In this document: piece by piece, positions 60,909 through 64,000 of the stretch | Layout of the letters: every line of letters starts with the position of its first letter | How positions within the stretch are numbered: the stretch's first letter is position 1 | DNA from: Syntrophomonas sp. | GTDB lineage: Bacteria; Bacillota; Syntrophomonadia; Syntrophomonadales; Syntrophomonadaceae | DNA length: 64,000 nt | Reading direction: 5' to 3' | Assembly: GCA_016841425.1 (NCBI GenBank) | Contig: JAENZE010000002.1 | Coordinates: forward strand, 1-64,000 | Notes under the pieces: generated by a model | The model's database searches: none | What the model saw: only the letters and a program-made list of their open reading frames with translations | What the model was told of the DNA's origin: nothing | Position numbers and translations under genes: made by a program

Positions 60909-62723
60909 ATGAAAAAAGTGAATGTTAATGATGAATTTGTTAGGCGAGCAATATGGGAGATTAATAATCATAGATGTTTTTATACGGGTAACCCGTTAGA
61001 ATATTCAGATATGGAATTAGACCACATAATTCCATCAAAATATCGTAATATGCCTGATGAGCTCAAAAAATTAATTTATGAATGTGGACTAGAGGAAGAT
61101 TTTGAAATTGACAGTCTATATAACCTTGTTCCTACGACAAAATTTAATAACAGACGAAAGAGTGATAAGGATTTACAACTTCATGCCAAGTTGTGTTCTC
61201 TTAGTCTCGTAAGAGAGAAAGTTCCACAAGTAATTAAGAGAATCGAGCAACTCAAGAATAGAAGAAACTGCGATGAGCATTTAGCAATGTTAAAGACACT
61301 AGTTGATGAACAAGAAGAGAAAACGGAAAGAGAAAAACTATTAAATGAGATTTTAGGTTTTATAAGTAATGAGAATTCAAATTTTGATGAACTCGAGGAG
61401 ATTTTAAATAAGGATAAAGAACAGATATTTAGAAAATATACAAAAAGAATTGGTTTAGAGGCTATTATGCCTAAATATAATGATCTTGAAACTACTTGTG
61501 TGCTTTTTTTTCGAAGCGTCAAAGTTTCGAAGTCTATTTTAATTTTAAGCAACAAGATAATTTTGAGCAAACTTTTTATTGGCTTATTTACTGATCCAAA
61601 GTATGGGTGTAGAGAGTTTATTGAAGCTCAAGAAACAAATCAACACAATCAAGAAATATTAGATCTTGATAATACTATTATTCATATAGGAAATAGTAAA
61701 TTGAAATTGTTAAAAAATGATATCTATGAATTATGTGAAGCGATTGATGCTTTTGCTATTAAATACATAGAGTGCATTGAAGACATTGAGAATCTTTTAA
61801 AGACTAATGAATTTCCACTATCAAAAAGAAAAAATAATTATAAATTAATAACGATAACTTACTCTGAATGGAGACAACTCGTGGAATTTGCATTTAAACA
61901 TGATATTGATAAGGGAAGGTCACAGTGGCATATTTTTGATAAGAATGCTAATTATATAAAAGTCTATACAAAGCGAAAGAATCCAAATTATAATTGTGGG
62001 TATCATGCATTTTTCCACGCTGAATACAATGAAGATATTGTTTTGTATCCAGATATGACTTCAAAAGAATTAATTGTTACCTGGGAATTCGTAGAAGACT
62101 TAGATAGTAGAGGGACTAACTGTATTAATGAAAGAGAAAACTGGAATGCAGAAATTGCTTATAATTGGTTTGTTAATGAGTTCAAGCCGAAAGCATTAGG
62201 CAATGAAAGATTTACGATCAGAAAAAATAAAATTAGAGAGACAATTACAAAGAATAATCGTTTTAAAACTAAATTTAACTTAAAAAATGAAAAGATAATC
62301 ACGTTCCATGATTTAGTTGAAATGGTATCTCAGTTACAAATGCATTATCATATACATCCACACAATAAATATAGAGTTTATAAAGTGGATATGGAGGGAA
62401 TATACAATTCAATAGCAATATGCTTAAAAAACTCCATGAATGCGGATTTATTTTATATATGTAGTAAAATGCATCTACATCAATGTAAGACGGTGGCTGA
62501 ACTTAGTGAATCTATATTGGAGCTTGCTGCAAATATTGAAGATACTACTATAAATGGATTTGGTATAGATTTTTTATTAAGAGGATTACTAGCATCGCTT
62601 GAAAGCGAAAAGATTAATTTATCATTTGAGGATATTAAATCTATAAGAAATAGCATTAATTATTTCGTGGAGGTTCATGATAGGGAAGTAATATTCGATA
62701 AATATGCAATCGAATTCGAGTAA
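60909..62723 (+). CDS. HNH endonuclease-type protein, 604 residues
   Basis: ATG 60909 follows GAATGGAGTG. Residues 5-85 carry an HNH domain: VRRAIWEINNHRCFYTGNPL, MELDHIIPSKYRN and SLYNLVPTTKFNNRRKS. The remaining 500 residues are helical and lysine-rich with no recognised domain, apart from a YSEWRQLVEFAFKHD-like segment near 320. Only one Cys is visible around the HNH, so it is of the non-zinc-ribbon kind. Large C-terminal extensions on HNH nucleases often recognise modified DNA or act as a sensor. The gene stands alone and is the last member of the defence island. Confidence 0.72.
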   Translation: MKKVNVNDEFVRRAIWEINNHRCFYTGNPLEYSDMELDHIIPSKYRNMPDELKKLIYECGLEEDFEIDSLYNLVPTTKFNNRRKSDKDLQLHAKLCSLSLVREKVPQVIKRIEQLKNRRNCDEHLAMLKTLVDEQEEKTEREKLLNEILGFISNENSNFDELEEILNKDKEQIFRKYTKRIGLEAIMPKYNDLETTCVLFFRSVKVSKSILILSNKIILSKLFIGLFTDPKYGCREFIEAQETNQHNQEILDLDNTIIHIGNSKLKLLKNDIYELCEAIDAFAIKYIECIEDIENLLKTNEFPLSKRKNNYKLITITYSEWRQLVEFAFKHDIDKGRSQWHIFDKNANYIKVYTKRKNPNYNCGYHAFFHAEYNEDIVLYPDMTSKELIVTWEFVEDLDSRGTNCINERENWNAEIAYNWFVNEFKPKALGNERFTIRKNKIRETITKNNRFKTKFNLKNEKIITFHDLVEMVSQLQMHYHIHPHNKYRVYKVDMEGIYNSIAICLKNSMNADLFYICSKMHLHQCKTVAELSESILELAANIEDTTINGFGIDFLLRGLLASLESEKINLSFEDIKSIRNSINYFVEVHDREVIFDKYAIEFE

Positions 62724-62827
62724 GGTAACTTGAGGCTCTACCGTTTAAAAAAGATACTACTGAGTTTAAGTTTTACTCTCATCAGCAGTCACATTCCTCT
62801 AATCCATATAATCACATATTAAAAAAG

Positions 62828-62851
62828 ATCGCCCTCATGGAGGGCTTTTTT
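62828..62851 (+). terminator. Terminator after the HNH gene
   Basis: GCCCT pairs with AGGGC around CATGG, followed by TTTTTT. It lies about 105 bp beyond the HNH stop. Confidence 0.75.
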
Positions 62852-62955
62852 AATGGGTAATATATCCTATATTTAACATAAATATGGTAAAATTAAGGAA
62901 AGGAGTGAATTCGTAATTATACTCAAAAATCATTAATTCAAGGAGGGAATTATTA

Positions 62956-63789
62956 ATGAACGATAGAAAGTCTAAATTTTTAACCCTTATGTTATTGCTG
63001 AATTTCGTACTGGTGCTGCCGGGCATTTCAATAGCTACTCCCGACGTAACCGTGAAGATTGATGGGACAGCAGTAGCATTCCCCGACCAGAAGCCGTATA
63101 TCGACAGCAATAACCGTACTCTGGTACCTATGAGGGCACCGATGGAAGCCCTGGGGGCTACCGTTGATTGGGATAACGCTACAAGACAGGCAATCTTTGA
63201 GAAAGACGGAACCACCGTAGTATTCACTATCGGCAGTAGAAGCTACACCATTAACGGAGTAAACAAGACTATGGACACCCAGGCGGTAATCACCGGAGAT
63301 AGAACTTGTATCCCGATCCGGTACGCAGCTGAAGCGATAGGCGCAACTGTAGGTTGGGATGGGACTACCAGAACTGTACAGATTTCGACCAAGGCCAGTG
63401 TGGTAGGTAATACTCTGAGTGCCGAGAAGGTAGCCGAATTAAAGGCCATACCGTATGATAAGACTCCCGATGCAGAAATGGGAGATCCCAAGATAACTAC
63501 CTCATTAAATTGTTCCGATACCTATCAGGGTTTAATTGACCATATGGTACTGAAGCCTAACCAGAAATTCATCACCAGTAGGGAACTGCTGTACATGAGT
63601 AGCGGATCACCGGGTGGAACAGGTAATTTCCGTCTAAGAGGGGTTGTTCAGGAAACTAATGCCGATGGGAGTATTACCGAATATGATGCTGTAGCCAGTG
63701 CTTTTTACGGAGGAAGCTCAATGTATGATGGAATAGTATGGCATGAGGTAGCAGTCATTGAACTAGGGACCTGGAAAGTGCTTAACTAA
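62956..63789 (+). CDS. Secreted copper-amine-oxidase N-domain protein
   Basis: This 277-residue protein follows CAAGGAGGGAATT. A signal peptide (residues 1-30) is followed by a copper-amine-oxidase N-terminal-like domain: VTVKIDGTAVAFPDQKPYID, RTLVPMRAPMEALGATVDWD, GSRSYTINGVNKTM and PIRYAAEAIGATVGWDG. The domain is a common extracellular module in clostridia and has no oxidase activity itself. The C-terminal 120 residues are a separate unknown domain. Codon use is more GC-rich than in the neighbouring defence genes, which hints at a return to host-type sequence. Confidence 0.88.
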   Translation: MNDRKSKFLTLMLLLNFVLVLPGISIATPDVTVKIDGTAVAFPDQKPYIDSNNRTLVPMRAPMEALGATVDWDNATRQAIFEKDGTTVVFTIGSRSYTINGVNKTMDTQAVITGDRTCIPIRYAAEAIGATVGWDGTTRTVQISTKASVVGNTLSAEKVAELKAIPYDKTPDAEMGDPKITTSLNCSDTYQGLIDHMVLKPNQKFITSRELLYMSSGSPGGTGNFRLRGVVQETNADGSITEYDAVASAFYGGSSMYDGIVWHEVAVIELGTWKVLN

Positions 63790-63806
63790 GTATTACTGAA
63801 CAGCTG

Positions 63807-63838
63807 AAAGGGGGCGTAAAGCCTCCTTTATATTTTTA
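63807..63838 (+). terminator. Terminator between the two secreted-protein genes
   Basis: AAAGGGGGC pairs with GCCTCCTTT (one G-T pair) around GTAAA, followed by ATATTTTTAT. Confidence 0.8.
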
Positions 63839-63864
63839 TGGAAAAATTTAAGGAGGATGAAATA

Positions 63865-64000
63865 ATGCGAAAAATAATTATCTTTTTTGTTACCCTGGCT
63901 ATACTGGCGTGCATGGTTCAGCCAGCATTCGCACTCCAGCCTATATTTGAAACATTATCTGAACTAGATATTGTTGATTTAAACAGGACTGATCAATGGG
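63865..64000 (+). CDS. Exported protein, 3' end outside the window
   Basis: ATG 63865 follows AAGGAGGATGA. The 45 codons present encode a basic start, a hydrophobic core and a signal-peptidase site near VQPAFAL, then LQPIFETLSELDIVDLNRTD. The protein is secreted or surface-bound. The family cannot be judged from the part visible. Confidence 0.7.
   Translation, partial: MRKIIIFFVTLAILACMVQPAFALQPIFETLSELDIVDLNRTDQW

Noticed and set aside
1-64000. CRISPR array, tRNA or rRNA genes
   Set aside because: No regularly spaced repeats and no cloverleaf or rRNA-like segments were noticed. The tandem repeats found are coding or REP-like. No covariance-model search could be run.

Overview
This window reads as low-GC DNA from an anaerobic Firmicute, probably a spore-forming clostridial lineage. 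The reasons are AbrB-, XRE- and ImmA-type regulators, strong AGGAGG ribosome sites with frequent TTG and GTG starts, secreted copper-amine-oxidase N-domain proteins, and Gram-positive conjugation proteins (PrgI, a VirB4 ATPase, a fused lytic transglycosylase/M23 hydrolase). No tRNA, rRNA, CRISPR array or housekeeping operon was found. Almost the whole window is accessory DNA: mobile-element debris, a conjugation-like gene block and a dense set of anti-phage systems.

Layout. 1-9.9 kb is a scarred region. It holds an IS3-type remnant, two decayed copies of one membrane-protein gene (480-1147 and 7231-7945), a frameshifted secreted protein, a small SurA_N-like protein, a serine resolvase with a likely res site, a truncated transglutaminase-like gene, an AbrB regulator with a zinc ribbon, a PD-(D/E)XK-like protein, and a 53-residue stub of a copper-amine-oxidase N-domain protein. 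10.4-22.9 kb is a Druantia-like defence locus. It has four tightly packed genes in the order druB, druC, druD, druE (by size and position), a RecB/Cas4-like nuclease overlapping druE, and a convergent druA (DUF4338). 23.0-26.1 kb on the minus strand is a decayed XRE/ImmA/LexA cassette, cut by a 1,884-bp IS21-type element that carries istA but no istB and has a 6-bp target duplication.

26.2-47.8 kb is a conjugation-like block. It begins with a divergent XRE repressor and a DNA-metabolism set (sigma4-like HTH protein, DinG-type helicase, HNH-ParB-like protein, HARP-like SF2 helicase). It continues with two pseudo-receiver proteins and then the type IV secretion core: two pilin-like proteins, PrgI, a split VirB4, a VirB6-like protein and an SLT+M23 cell-wall hydrolase. 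It ends with an M48 protease and an unusual 746-residue protein joining pseudo-receiver domains, a GGDEF domain and a MinD-like domain without a P-loop lysine. Two nearly identical 113-nt promoter-leader-terminator units lie 10.3 kb apart in front of the two pseudo-receiver gene clusters. No relaxase, coupling ATPase or integrase is present in the window.

47.9-62.7 kb is a second defence island: DarG-DarT in antitoxin-first order, a SEC-C protein, a Gabija-like pair (OLD nuclease plus UvrD helicase), a SIR2 protein, an overlapping DUF4238-HD gene pair, a lone HNH-associated N-terminal domain, a second PD-(D/E)XK-like paralogue and an HNH endonuclease. The last 1 kb carries a secreted copper-amine-oxidase-like protein and the start of another exported protein.

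Best candidates for something new: the Druantia variant with an added nuclease and inverted druA; the paired leader RNAs; the pseudo-receiver/GGDEF/MinD-like protein tied to a secretion system; and the DUF4238-HD pair.
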